Source of the DNA: Arachidicoccus sp050436765
GTDB lineage: Bacteria; Bacteroidota; Bacteroidia; Chitinophagales; Chitinophagaceae
DNA length: 59,373 nucleotides
Direction of reading: 5' to 3'
Assembly: GCF_050436765.1 (NCBI RefSeq)
Contig: NZ_JBNQGD010000066.1
Location: forward strand, 1 to 59,373
The translations under genes and the position numbers were made by a program. Positions 46,357-53,942 of the stretch are shown here, in pieces. How positions within the stretch are numbered: the stretch's first letter is position 1; every line of letters starts with the position of its first letter. The notes beneath the pieces are model-generated. The model saw only the letters and a list, made by a program, of their open reading frames with translations. It was not told the origin of the DNA and did no database searches.

Positions 46357-47259
46357 ATGAAAAATACTATTCTATATACCCAGTGTCCGGCTTGTGGAAG
46401 CAAAGATATAAATGAAGTTTTATGTGCTAAAGACTATACGGTTTCCGGTGAAATATTTGAAGTATGGCATTGTGCACATTGCAGCTTGCGTTTTACCCAA
46501 CAGGTTCCTGATGAGCAGGCAATGGCACCTTATTATAAATCTGACGCTTATATTTCACATAGTAATACTAAGAAGGGTATTGTAAATTGGTTGTATCATT
46601 TGGTGCGTAAAAGGACCTTGAGACAGAAGGCTGAGCTGGTAAAAAAATATAGTGGATTAGAGCGTGGTGCTTTGTTGGATATTGGTGCCGGAACGGGCGC
46701 TTTTGCATCTGTGATGCAATTGGAGAATTGGCAGGTGACGGCACTGGAGCCGGATGAAGACGCAAGAAGAAATGCGAAAAGAGATTTTGATATTGAGTTA
46801 CAAGAAGGTAAAGACTTATTTTCATTAGAACACGATAGCTTTGATGTGGTTACCATGTGGCATGTTTTGGAGCATGTACACGAATTGCATAGTTATATTG
46901 TGCTCTTCCAGAAAATATTAAAAAACAAAGGAACGCTTTTTATCGCTGTTCCCAATTATACTTCATTCGATGCAACCTATTATGAAGGATTTTGGGCCGC
47001 CTACGATGTTCCAAGACATTTATATCATTTTTCCCCAGCAAGCATGAAGCTATTAGTTGCCCAATATGGATTCGAGGTAAAAAAATGCCTACCCATGAAA
47101 TTTGATAGTTATTATGTAAGTCTATTGAGTGAACAGTATAAAAATGGCAACAAAAATCTTCTACAATCGTTCCTACGAGGTTTTCAATCGAATAGAAAGG
47201 CCCGAAAAAATGCCGAAAAATACAGTTCTGTTATTTATGTGATTAAAAAACAGAAATAG
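46357..47259 (+). CDS. Class I SAM methyltransferase with an N-terminal zinc ribbon
   Basis: A 300-residue protein starting at the ATG at 46357; an upstream in-frame start would add six hydrophobic residues. The N-terminal zinc ribbon has Cys10, Cys13, Cys39 and Cys42 (CPACG...CAHC). The SAM-binding motif I is LLDIGAGTGAF (residues 107-117), motif II VVTMWHVLEHV. The layout is that of small-molecule or sugar methyltransferases of the Methyltransf_23/13 type. TAACTTTG at 46334-46341 may be its -7 element. Substrate cannot be told. Confidence 0.88.
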   Translation: MKNTILYTQCPACGSKDINEVLCAKDYTVSGEIFEVWHCAHCSLRFTQQVPDEQAMAPYYKSDAYISHSNTKKGIVNWLYHLVRKRTLRQKAELVKKYSGLERGALLDIGAGTGAFASVMQLENWQVTALEPDEDARRNAKRDFDIELQEGKDLFSLEHDSFDVVTMWHVLEHVHELHSYIVLFQKILKNKGTLFIAVPNYTSFDATYYEGFWAAYDVPRHLYHFSPASMKLLVAQYGFEVKKCLPMKFDSYYVSLLSEQYKNGNKNLLQSFLRGFQSNRKARKNAEKYSSVIYVIKKQK

Positions 47260-47310
47260 CCTACTAAAGAACAGCCCATAGTGGTGATTGACTTAGTAGA
47301 AAACAAAAAA

Positions 47311-47343
47311 GCTATCTGTGTTTTAAGCAGATAGCATTATTTT
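47311..47343. terminator. Bidirectional terminator between the methyltransferase and rpmA
   Basis: GCTATCTG-TGTTTTAAG-CAGATAGC (47311-47335). On the minus strand it is followed by TTTTTTG (rplU-rpmA operon), on the plus strand by ATTATTTT. It serves both convergent genes. Confidence 0.85.
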
Positions 47344-47359
47344 AAGATGTATTGTATGT

Positions 47360-47632
47360 TTAAGCTGTAGCTTCTACCGGAGCAGCTAAAACGGATACTT
47401 TAGTAATATCTCCTTTAGCTTTTCTAAATTCTACGACACCGTCAGTAAGTGCAAATAAAGTGAAATCTTTACCTAAACCTACATTTTTGCCTGGATGAAA
47501 ACTAGTACCCCTTTGACGAACGATAATGTTACCTGAGATAGCTGGTTGGCCACCAAATATTTTTACGCCAAGACGTTTGCTTCTTGAATCGCGACCATTT
47601 TTTACACTACCTTCACCTTTTTTGTGAGCCAT
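47360..47632 (-). CDS. rpmA: 50S ribosomal protein L27
   Basis: A 90-residue L27: MAHKKGEGSVKNGRDSRSKR, GVKIFGGQPAISGNIIVRQR and GTSFHPGKNVGLGKD are family signatures. The N-terminal tail reaches the peptidyl transferase centre. There is no firmicute-type N-terminal extension. Second gene of the rplU-rpmA operon. Confidence 0.98.
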   Translation of the reverse strand: MAHKKGEGSVKNGRDSRSKRLGVKIFGGQPAISGNIIVRQRGTSFHPGKNVGLGKDFTLFALTDGVVEFRKAKGDITKVSVLAAPVEATA

Positions 47633-47673
47633 GGTATGATAATTATAAAGTTTTAAAAATTAATAAGCCAAAA

Positions 47674-47979
47674 TTACGCAATCGCGTCAATTTTGATTTT
47701 TGTATAATGTGTTCTGTGTCCGTGTTTCTTACGGAAACCTTTTCTTCTCTTTTGTTTGTAAGCGATTACTTTGTCGCCCTGGATTAAATTGCTAAGCACT
47801 TCTGCTTTTACAATTGATTTCACATCAGCGCCCAAAGATAATTTACCATCGGTACTTACCAACAATACTTCGTTGAACTCAACTTTGTCTCCGTTATTGG
47901 CAGACAAACGTGGTACATATAAGGTATCACCTTCTTGTACTCTGAATTGTTGGCCTGCTATTTTTACAACTGCGAACAT
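47674..47979 (-). CDS. rplU: 50S ribosomal protein L21
   Basis: A 101-residue L21 with MFAVVKIAGQQFRVQEGDTL at the start and KRRKGFRKKHGHRTHYTKIK near the end, which binds 23S rRNA. Its promoter (TACCTTTG, minus strand) is 22 bases upstream. Confidence 0.98.
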   Translation of the reverse strand: MFAVVKIAGQQFRVQEGDTLYVPRLSANNGDKVEFNEVLLVSTDGKLSLGADVKSIVKAEVLSNLIQGDKVIAYKQKRRKGFRKKHGHRTHYTKIKIDAIA

Positions 47980-48000
47980 AACTTTTAGAAATTAGGACTG

Positions 48001-48031
48001 CAAAGGTAAGGATAAATTGTGGATATGGCAA
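48001..48031 (-). promoter_or_regulatory. Bacteroidota-type promoter of rplU-rpmA
   Basis: On the minus strand TTG (48029-48031), a 20-base spacer and TACCTTTG (48001-48008) followed by CAG match the TTTG-N19-TAnnTTTG consensus closely. Confidence 0.75.
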
Positions 48032-48631
48032 TAGATTTATGAAAAATATTTTCGTAACGGCAATTATCTTTCAATTGATAGTTATTGTATTATAAAAGAG
48101 TTCTATCGATTCAAAGATATCTGCTGGACTTTTAAATACTCGTACCAAAATCTTACTTTATTTGATAATCAGCTTATTGTGAAGCGAGATGGCGCGATAT
48201 TCGCAGTTATTATTAGTGGGGTCAAAGGATAATGCTATCTAGCCTTTTATCACCAAGATAAATCCACCAAACTGGAGACAACGGTGCCATTAGCAACGAG
48301 AAGCCGGCTAAGCAATGGAGAATTAAGTGGCATATTGGCCAATTACCTCGATCAAAAGCTCACGAAAGCCCTTGCATTGCAAGCGATACACAATGATCCG
48401 CCTGCGCTAAGATCGGAGAGACTAAGTATAAGGCCCCCATCAAGAAAAACAGGAAAGAATGATATTATAGCATTGGCGCGAAGGAAATGAATAAAATAAG
48501 AAAAGACCTGCGAGATCTTGCCGGTTAAATAGATAATGAGGGCAATAGCAAAAATGCTAAATAAGTCATTTTGGCAACAGCTATTTTGAACACATTATTC
48601 TGAATTTTTTTCAGTCTCTTTCCGCGAAAAA
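48032..48631. other. Intergenic region before the small heat-shock gene, one doubtful ORF
   Basis: Most of this stretch shows no gene. A 68-codon frame with GTG start at 48284-48490 (plus) has a richer base composition than its surroundings but no motif or family that I know, and could be a decayed fragment of inserted DNA. Confidence 0.4.
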
Positions 48632-48739
48632 CAGTTGTGCAACTGCAAAATTTTCACAATTGATGAAAATTTTGCAGTTACTTTTTATTGTGGCAAAAAA
48701 GTTGTTTTAGAAGCTGTTAAATACTGTTTTAAAACAGTA
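48632..48739 (+). promoter_or_regulatory. Three palindromes upstream of hsp20
   Basis: CAGTTG-TG-CAACTG (48632-48645), a perfect 16-bp stem AACTGCAAAATTTTCA with a 7-base loop (48641-48679) followed by ACTTTTTATT, and the 18-base palindrome TACTGTTTTAAAACAGTA (48722-48739). The first two overlap and are mutually exclusive. The large stem may be a terminator or a heat-responsive operator. It is not CIRCE. Confidence 0.6.
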
Positions 48740-48783
48740 AATGTTTAATCAATTTTATTAACCATTTAAAACAGGAGGTTATT

Positions 48784-49239
48784 ATGTCACTTACTAAATG
48801 GAACGGCAATAACAGAAACTTGCCTGTATCCCCCAACTGGTTCGAGGACTTCTGGAACCGCGATCTTTTTAACTGGAATGATAAAAATTTCTCGTCCACC
48901 GAAACCACCTTGCCATCAGTAAACGTAAAAGAAACAGCAAATGACTACAAAGTGGAGGTAGCGGCGCCGGGAATGAATAAAGAGGATTTCCATATTACGC
49001 TGGACGGAAATCTGCTTACCATTTCTTCGGAAAAGAAAGTAGAAAATAATGAAGAAAAAGATAACTACACCCGCAAAGAATTTAGCTATCAGTCTTTTCA
49101 ACGTAGTTTTGAACTGCCGAAAAATGTAGTTAATGAAGAGGAAATAAAGGCTAAATATGAAAGTGGTGTTTTGCATCTCACTATCCCTAAAAAGGAAGAA
49201 GCTAAAAAGAAAGCACCAAAAAAAATCGAAGTTCTCTAA
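48784..49239 (+). CDS. Small heat-shock protein, Hsp20/alpha-crystallin family
   Basis: A 151-residue ATP-independent holdase chaperone. The alpha-crystallin domain spans about residues 45-135, with VNVKETANDYKVEVAAPGM, the GNLLTISSEKK strand and the conserved GVLHLTIPKKEE near the end. The N-terminal part, rich in Trp, Asn and Phe, is typical for Bacteroidota members. An AGGAGG Shine-Dalgarno (48773-48778) five bases before the ATG is unusual in this phylum and may give strong translation. A 14-bp stem-loop follows the gene. Confidence 0.95.
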   Translation: MSLTKWNGNNRNLPVSPNWFEDFWNRDLFNWNDKNFSSTETTLPSVNVKETANDYKVEVAAPGMNKEDFHITLDGNLLTISSEKKVENNEEKDNYTRKEFSYQSFQRSFELPKNVVNEEEIKAKYESGVLHLTIPKKEEAKKKAPKKIEVL

Positions 49240-49251
49240 CCACCCATTAAT

Positions 49252-49289
49252 TATAAGGGCCACTCCCAAAAATTCGAGTGGCCCTTATA
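49252..49289 (+). terminator. Stem-loop after hsp20
   Basis: TATAAGGGCCACTC pairs perfectly with GAGTGGCCCTTATA (14 bp, 10-base loop) 12 bases after the hsp20 stop. A clear T-run is missing on the plus strand, but its strength and place suggest a terminator. Confidence 0.7.
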
Positions 49290-49892
49290 GATTTCAACCT
49301 ATACGATCTATCTCTGTCTTAGTAATTTCAACTACCTATTCGTATATTCCCATCCTCTTAGTTATAAATTGGTCATAACAAATTTATTTGTGTATGTCTT
49401 TTGTAAAAGACCCGTATATTTTTTATTTTGAGGTTTCCATGGGTAATAAAGTTACAGGTCCTTTGGACGATTTCTGTTTACCATTATTTACCCATTAAAG
49501 TGTGAATATTCATAGACGGTGGTATCTCTTTATTAATTCATAAGTTGAACAATTATGACAGATAACTTTCCATACAAGTTTTCTTTAAACTTTTCTAAAA
49601 ATATAGGTTGCTCTAACATTTCGTCTGTCATCGTTTTCAAAATTTTTCGTAGCAGACACTGAGTTTATTCTCGGTTTTGAGCGAAGGAATAGTAAGCCGT
49701 AAAACGATGTCAAAGATAAGCGTTCTGCAATAACAGCAACGATTTTACTACAGTGTCTGTAATTGCAATTGATGTTTCTCCTCCCTTCCTATTTACCGTA
49801 AAGTGTATAGGTTCATCTTTCGAACGCTTATTCCCTATCGATATAAAAAAGAGATATTTGCATCAAAAAGTAAATTTGTTTAAAAGCTTCTA
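49290..49892. other. Intergenic region with a 32-codon ORF of unknown nature
   Basis: No recognised gene in about 600 bases. A minus-strand frame 49533-49631 starts MTDEMLEQPIFLEKFKENLY and ends after 32 residues. It could be a real small gene or a fragment. There is no repeat or RNA that I can recognise. Confidence 0.35.
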
Positions 49893-50921
49893 TCAAAAAT
49901 ATGTGTTGACCGAAAATTTGAACTGCTCTATAAAGATGCGCTTAAAGGCACTGATATTATTCAACTCATAGAAAATCAGCATGGCTTTTTTGTACTCAAC
50001 CGAATCTACTGTTCTGAAAGAAATCGGGCAGTACTGATGGGCAATTAAAAGCGCATTGCTGATAATCCGTGCGGTCCTTTTATTGCCATCATTGAAGGCT
50101 TGGATATAAGAAAGCAGCGCCAATACAAGAAGTGATTTTTCAAAGATATTTTCTTTCACATTGACCAGCATACACATATTTTCGAATGCTTCCCGTATCT
50201 GATGCTCGTTATCCAATGGCTTGTAATTAGTACCTGTTATGCCAACTCTTCTTTGGCGGATATTGCCATCTACATTCAGCTCTTTGGTCAATATACTATG
50301 AATATCCTCGATAGGCCGTACTGTCAATGGTACAACGTATTCTGGATGTGCAATAATGAAATTAATGGCTTCCTTGTGGTTCAAAAGCATAATGGCATCA
50401 TCTTTGGGTTTGCCTTGCGCTGTTTCCTGTTCTTTTAACAGTCGCTCTGTTTCCAACAAAGAATACGTATTGCCTTCTATCTGCGAAGATTTCCAACTCA
50501 AGTCAATTGCCAATCGTTCCATTTCCTTCCCGTATGCTGTTGCAGAAAGACTAGCGATATTAGTTTTAAACTTTAACTGGAATGCTTCTAATTCCTGTTC
50601 TTCCCTCTTTGTAAATAAATGGGCATTGCGCAAGACTTCAGGAATCAGGGAGAAGTTAAAGTTGTTATTTATTATTCTTTCATCTTGCTCTTTACTGAAA
50701 TACTGTTCCACGTCTATTTCTTCCAATAATTCATAGGCAGGACTTACCAAGTATTTCGTTCCTTTACCTTTCCCCTCAGTTATCACATGGTTGCTCTCCA
50801 GGAGTTTCGTCAACATGCGTTTAAGCGTGGAATAGCTATAGGAATGCTCAAGCCTGATGAAAATTTCGCCGGAGGATAAAGCCGAATTATTCTTTATAAA
50901 ATCAAATAATTCTTTTTCCAT
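49893..50921 (-). CDS. Fic-domain protein with winged-helix N-terminus and degenerate catalytic motif
   Basis: A 342-residue protein starting at the ATG at 50921 (MEKELFDFIKNNSALSSGEI); a TTG at 50936 would add five residues. Residues 1-65 form a winged helix (SYSTLKRMLTKLLESNHVIT). The Fic core follows with an N-terminal inhibitory motif S-x-x-x-E-G at about residues 145-150 (SSQIEGN). The signature, normally HPFxDGNxR, reads QAFNDGNKR at about 274-282, so the catalytic His is Gln. Ordinary AMP transfer needs that His, so the protein may be a pure regulator or use other chemistry. Six AGCTCA/TGAGCT boxes in front of the gene may be its operators. Confidence 0.85.
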   Translation of the reverse strand: MEKELFDFIKNNSALSSGEIFIRLEHSYSYSTLKRMLTKLLESNHVITEGKGKGTKYLVSPAYELLEEIDVEQYFSKEQDERIINNNFNFSLIPEVLRNAHLFTKREEQELEAFQLKFKTNIASLSATAYGKEMERLAIDLSWKSSQIEGNTYSLLETERLLKEQETAQGKPKDDAIMLLNHKEAINFIIAHPEYVVPLTVRPIEDIHSILTKELNVDGNIRQRRVGITGTNYKPLDNEHQIREAFENMCMLVNVKENIFEKSLLVLALLSYIQAFNDGNKRTARIISNALLIAHQYCPISFRTVDSVEYKKAMLIFYELNNISAFKRIFIEQFKFSVNTYF

Positions 50922-50929
50922 GATTATTA

Positions 50930-51082
50930 AGCTCAATTATTTTGTAAAAATAGCTCAAAAAGTTTTAAAAAATGAGCTATATTTTATATTCAATTGATCC
51001 TAAAAAAATATGGATCATACAATGTGAAATTAAAGCTCAGATTGAAATAAAAAATGAGCTATATTATAGCGATAGATGAGCT
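50930..51082. promoter_or_regulatory. Array of six AGCTCA/TGAGCT boxes upstream of the Fic gene
   Basis: AGCTCA at 50930-50935, 50952-50957 and 51034-51039; TGAGCT at 50973-50978, 51055-51060 and 51077-51082. The second and third face each other as an inverted repeat, and AAATGAGCTATATT occurs twice exactly. The array covers the Fic promoter region and fits autoregulation by the winged-helix domain (inference). Confidence 0.6.
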
Positions 51083-51189
51083 TATGACTTGCTGCGTGTA
51101 CCATTAAGGGGAGGTTTACGCCCAGAGCGACATAGCGAGTTATAAACAATTCGGTTTCCTGTACAAGATCAACTGCTTTGCGGCCTTAA
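51037..51189 (-). other. Stop-free stretch that may be a gene remnant
   Basis: About 50 codons without a stop (GRKAVDLVQETELFITRYVA...) on the minus strand, with protein-like composition but no proper start and a stop just upstream. I do not recognise it. The rest of the interval 50922-51515 holds no other gene candidate. Confidence 0.25.
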
Positions 51190-51515
51190 ATTATTGTAGG
51201 CAAATAAAAGAAGTGAAAATGTGATTTCATAGTCAAATAATCAGGTTTAACCTGATCAATTAACTATAAAACATAATTTCCAAAAAAGACTCCAACATTT
51301 TTGCCAAATATGCCATCTGTAATTTACGGAGATTGGTTACTAATATAGTTCTTAATGTAGGGAAGAAAGTTATCAAGTATGTCCAACCCCATTTAACTTA
51401 AGTTTGCATTTTTTATCATTCCAAACATCAATGTTGGTGTGATTGCTTGCAAATGTATCTATAAAACAATAAAGGTTCGCCAATGCGAACCTTTACAAAT
51501 GATTGATAATCATCG

Positions 51516-51540
51516 TGCCCAGAACAGGAATCGAACCTGT
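51516..51540 (-). other. 3' end of a tRNA gene, probable attachment-site remnant
   Basis: On the minus strand ACAGG-TTCGATT-CCTGT is a perfect T arm and TCTGGGC plus A is the 3' acceptor strand and discriminator. The matching 5' strand GCCCAGA and an anticodon arm are not found next to it, so only the 3' end of a tRNA is present. This is what remains at the distal end after a tRNA-targeting element integrates. From its direction the element should lie to the right, with the intact tRNA beyond the window. Confidence 0.65.
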
Positions 51541-51993
51541 CCTGAAACTCAATTACTTATAAACGAAAGTTGTCAATTATTTGTCGGGATTTTCAAATCA
51601 TCCCTTTAATAAGTCGTTTTTATTTATTTCTCAACACTTATTACCGTTATCAACTCAAAGATAAATATTTTCTCCGAAATATTGCAATGGAAAAATAATT
51701 ATTTGAACCTTTTTATCAACTAAAATCGGCTTCACTATTGGATCAATCACATGAAAATTCAGAAGACTCAAAAACCTTCTATACTATCATAAACGTCCTT
51801 TTGTTCCAGTTTCAACCATACTGATGCATTAGGAGCCATCACCTTTTTAGAAACTAATCAGCCCTTTGATGAGAGAGAGGCAATTATATAATCATAACTA
51901 ATATTTTTTATCTTAACAAGATAAAGGCGGCCGAAAATATGTCTTTGTATGATTTTGAGTTGATATCAAAACAAAGCACGCGATTATATAAAA
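51541..51993. other. Intergenic region between the tRNA fragment and the ImmA/IrrE gene
   Basis: No gene seen. A hairpin TTTATCTT-AAC-AAGATAAA at 51907-51925 lies after the end of the minus-strand operon and might end its transcription, although the T-run is on the wrong side. Confidence 0.4.
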
Positions 51994-52776
51994 TCAATAG
52001 TCCTCACAAACCCATAGAAGACTTATCAGACCATTTTGACTGGGTATCGGAAAGCACTCCTCATATAAGTAAATATCGCGTTGACTATCAAAAGTGTTAA
52101 ACCAGTATGTTGCGAGAATTGGCTCTTTTTTAAAAGAAGTTGCCTTTCCCGCAATTATGTCGTGAGCCACCGTTTCGGCGGGAATTGGGGATCCCTTTTG
52201 TGTTTTGAATCTTTTAAAGACAAAGTCATTGCTAAACGCCTGCCATTTAACCTTTCCCGCCACCGAATAGACTGCTGCTATAGGATGCGTTCCATATGAT
52301 ATAAATTTGATTAGTGTTGAGGTTATGCTCGTTTGAAAATATGCAGCAAGGTTCTTTATAAGTGAAAAATCAAAGCTCCTCGTTCTTCTTGCTTCCTGAA
52401 TGAACAGCGGCTGTGGCATTAATATTTCAGCAGCAAATTCATTGGCTTGTGTCTCAAAAGATGCGGATATATACCACTCCATAAATGCTGATTCATCACA
52501 GTTAAATACCGGTATGGTATTTTTATGTAGTAACAGATGCCCTAATTCGTGGGCGACCACAAACCGCTTCTTTGGGGGATATTTGATTTCAGAATTTATC
52601 GTGATAATAACTTTATTATCCTTGAAAATTATTCGCCCGTCGGCTCCAGACATTGGCTTCTCCTGATAAAAACTATCATAGAGATTTATGATCCCTTCTA
52701 AATCTAAATCAGTGGGACTTTGGATATATAGATCGGATATTATTTGTTGTGCGGTGAGAACAGGACGTGATTGCAT
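51994..52776 (-). CDS. ImmA/IrrE-family metallopeptidase linked to CBASS
   Basis: A 260-residue protein. The zinc site is HELGH at residues 76-80 (RFVVAHELGHLLLH), followed by ETQANEFAAEILMP (108-121), which supplies the third ligand. This is the ImmA/IrrE/CapP fold; known members cleave HTH repressors to turn on ICEBs1, the Deinococcus DNA-damage response or CBASS. The C-terminal 120 residues probably form a sensing domain (inference). It is the last gene of a three-gene operon, 11 bases after the small helical protein, which is a good candidate substrate. Confidence 0.9.
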   Translation of the reverse strand: MQSRPVLTAQQIISDLYIQSPTDLDLEGIINLYDSFYQEKPMSGADGRIIFKDNKVIITINSEIKYPPKKRFVVAHELGHLLLHKNTIPVFNCDESAFMEWYISASFETQANEFAAEILMPQPLFIQEARRTRSFDFSLIKNLAAYFQTSITSTLIKFISYGTHPIAAVYSVAGKVKWQAFSNDFVFKRFKTQKGSPIPAETVAHDIIAGKATSFKKEPILATYWFNTFDSQRDIYLYEECFPIPSQNGLISLLWVCEDY

Positions 52777-52787
52777 TAATTTAAATA

Positions 52788-53204
52788 CTATTTCTTTTTT
52801 TCTAGTTCATCGATTAGTGCTAATAATTCAATTTCCGACAGCATTTGTAACACATCGTCGTTTGAAAAGTCCTTCAAACTGTTAAATGTAAATGACGCAC
52901 TGCTGCTATTTGTTTTGAGTAGACTGTACAATTTCTCCTGAGGATTCGGGAATTGAATTTTGTCTTTAAGCTGCTCCAGCAGTTCAGCAGCTCTCTGCAA
53001 TAGCCCCGTTTTTGTTTCCTTGGCGACGTTCATACGCATCTGGGCTAACATCCGCCCAGCTATTGCTTTTGCCTTATTAGCAACAGCCTGCTCGTCCAAA
53101 TTGCATTCTTTAAGTGTTTCTGACACTATCTCCGGCGAACTATTTAAATCATCAATAAAAGATGAAAAAAATATCTCACTATGTTTGTTTGATTTTTTCA
53201 TCAT
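52788..53204 (-). CDS. Small helical protein between sigma factor and peptidase, candidate anti-sigma factor
   Basis: A 138-residue soluble protein of unknown family. It is mostly helical, with AKAIAGRMLAQMRMNVAKE and LLQRAAELLEQLKDK in the middle and a conserved-looking end (DDVLQMLSEIELLALIDELE). There is no membrane segment, zinc motif or HTH that I recognise. It starts 3 bases after the sigma factor stop and is followed 11 bases on by the ImmA/IrrE gene. Its place suggests an inhibitor of the sigma factor and target of the peptidase; this is inference from gene order only. Confidence 0.75.
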   Translation of the reverse strand: MMKKSNKHSEIFFSSFIDDLNSSPEIVSETLKECNLDEQAVANKAKAIAGRMLAQMRMNVAKETKTGLLQRAAELLEQLKDKIQFPNPQEKLYSLLKTNSSSASFTFNSLKDFSNDDVLQMLSEIELLALIDELEKKK

Positions 53205-53207
53205 ATT

Positions 53208-53810
53208 TTAATTTAAAGAAGAGAGTATTTTTTCTGCTGCACGCTTAATTCTTTTTTTTGCGTTGGAAACTTCTGACTCAGAAATACCGAGATCAGCTGC
53301 AATATGCCTATTTGCATTACCATCAAGCACGGATAACAAGACAAGCTGACCTGTTTCGTCGTCTGCCAATGCCCGGTCTAACCTATCTATAAAAATCGCA
53401 TTGTCGATCTCCTGTTCAAAGTGTAATCCGAAATTGATATGGGTGCCTGAATAATATTCAAATTTATCTTCGCCATCAGCGCTAAAATAATCCGCCTGAT
53501 CTTGTTTCTCGGTTTTTACGGCATCGGCTTTCGAGTATAAATTTGAAATGATACTTCTACATACCGAGAACTGCATATATCTTAGAAAATCCGGATCTGT
53601 CTCAGGATTCCAGTTTCTTTTTCCTGTTAACACATCTGTTATTGCTTTATAGGCAATATCTTCTGCTTTATGCCCGCCCGGCAGGTTCCAGTCCTTAAAT
53701 TTTCTACCTGTGCAATAATTCATATACTGTATTACGAACGCAGTCAGCTTTTTACCGACGTCGCCCCAGTCAAACATCGAAAACCGTTCCAATAATTCAG
53801 ATCGTTCCAT
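53208..53810 (-). CDS. Sigma-70-like (ECF-size) RNA polymerase sigma factor
   Basis: A 200-residue protein. Residues 48-95 resemble sigma region 2 (KAEDIAYKAITDVLTG, FLRYMQFSVCRSIISNLYSK). Residues 145-198 form region 4, with an HTH in NRHIAADLGISESEVSNAKK and a basic end. A 45-residue acidic linker joins them. It is the first gene of an operon with a small helical protein and an ImmA/IrrE peptidase, and is divergent from the CBASS operon with 132 bases between the starts. It may direct transcription of CBASS, its own operon, or both. Confidence 0.82.
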   Translation of the reverse strand: MERSELLERFSMFDWGDVGKKLTAFVIQYMNYCTGRKFKDWNLPGGHKAEDIAYKAITDVLTGKRNWNPETDPDFLRYMQFSVCRSIISNLYSKADAVKTEKQDQADYFSADGEDKFEYYSGTHINFGLHFEQEIDNAIFIDRLDRALADDETGQLVLLSVLDGNANRHIAADLGISESEVSNAKKRIKRAAEKILSSLN

Positions 53811-53841
53811 ATCCTTATTACATTATTCTGTTTAGAAATTT

Positions 53842-53864
53842 TTTTTTGCCGTTACGGCAAAAAA
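53842..53864. promoter_or_regulatory. Perfect dyad between the sigma operon and CBASS
   Basis: TTTTTTGCCG-TTA-CGGCAAAAAA, 10-bp arms. T precedes and A follows the stem on both strands, so it cannot be an ordinary terminator for either; it is better read as an operator. It lies 31 bases before the sigma start and 78 before cap4. No TAnnTTTG promoter is visible in the whole divergent region. Confidence 0.65.
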
Positions 53865-53942
53865 TAGCTGCACGCTAGAATAAATATACAAAAAATTAAC
53901 ATTTAGCAGCAATTAAATAAAAAACACCAAAACAGATAGAAT

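Noticed and set aside
48284..48490. 68-codon plus-strand ORF (GTG start) before hsp20
   Set aside because: No motif, no homologue known to me and no promoter. Kept only as a note in the intergenic entry.
51516..51600. Complete tRNA gene on the minus strand
   Set aside because: No acceptor 5' strand or plausible anticodon and D arms accompany the T arm.
53842..53864. Dyad considered as a terminator
   Set aside because: On both strands the stem is preceded by T and followed by A, the reverse of an intrinsic terminator.
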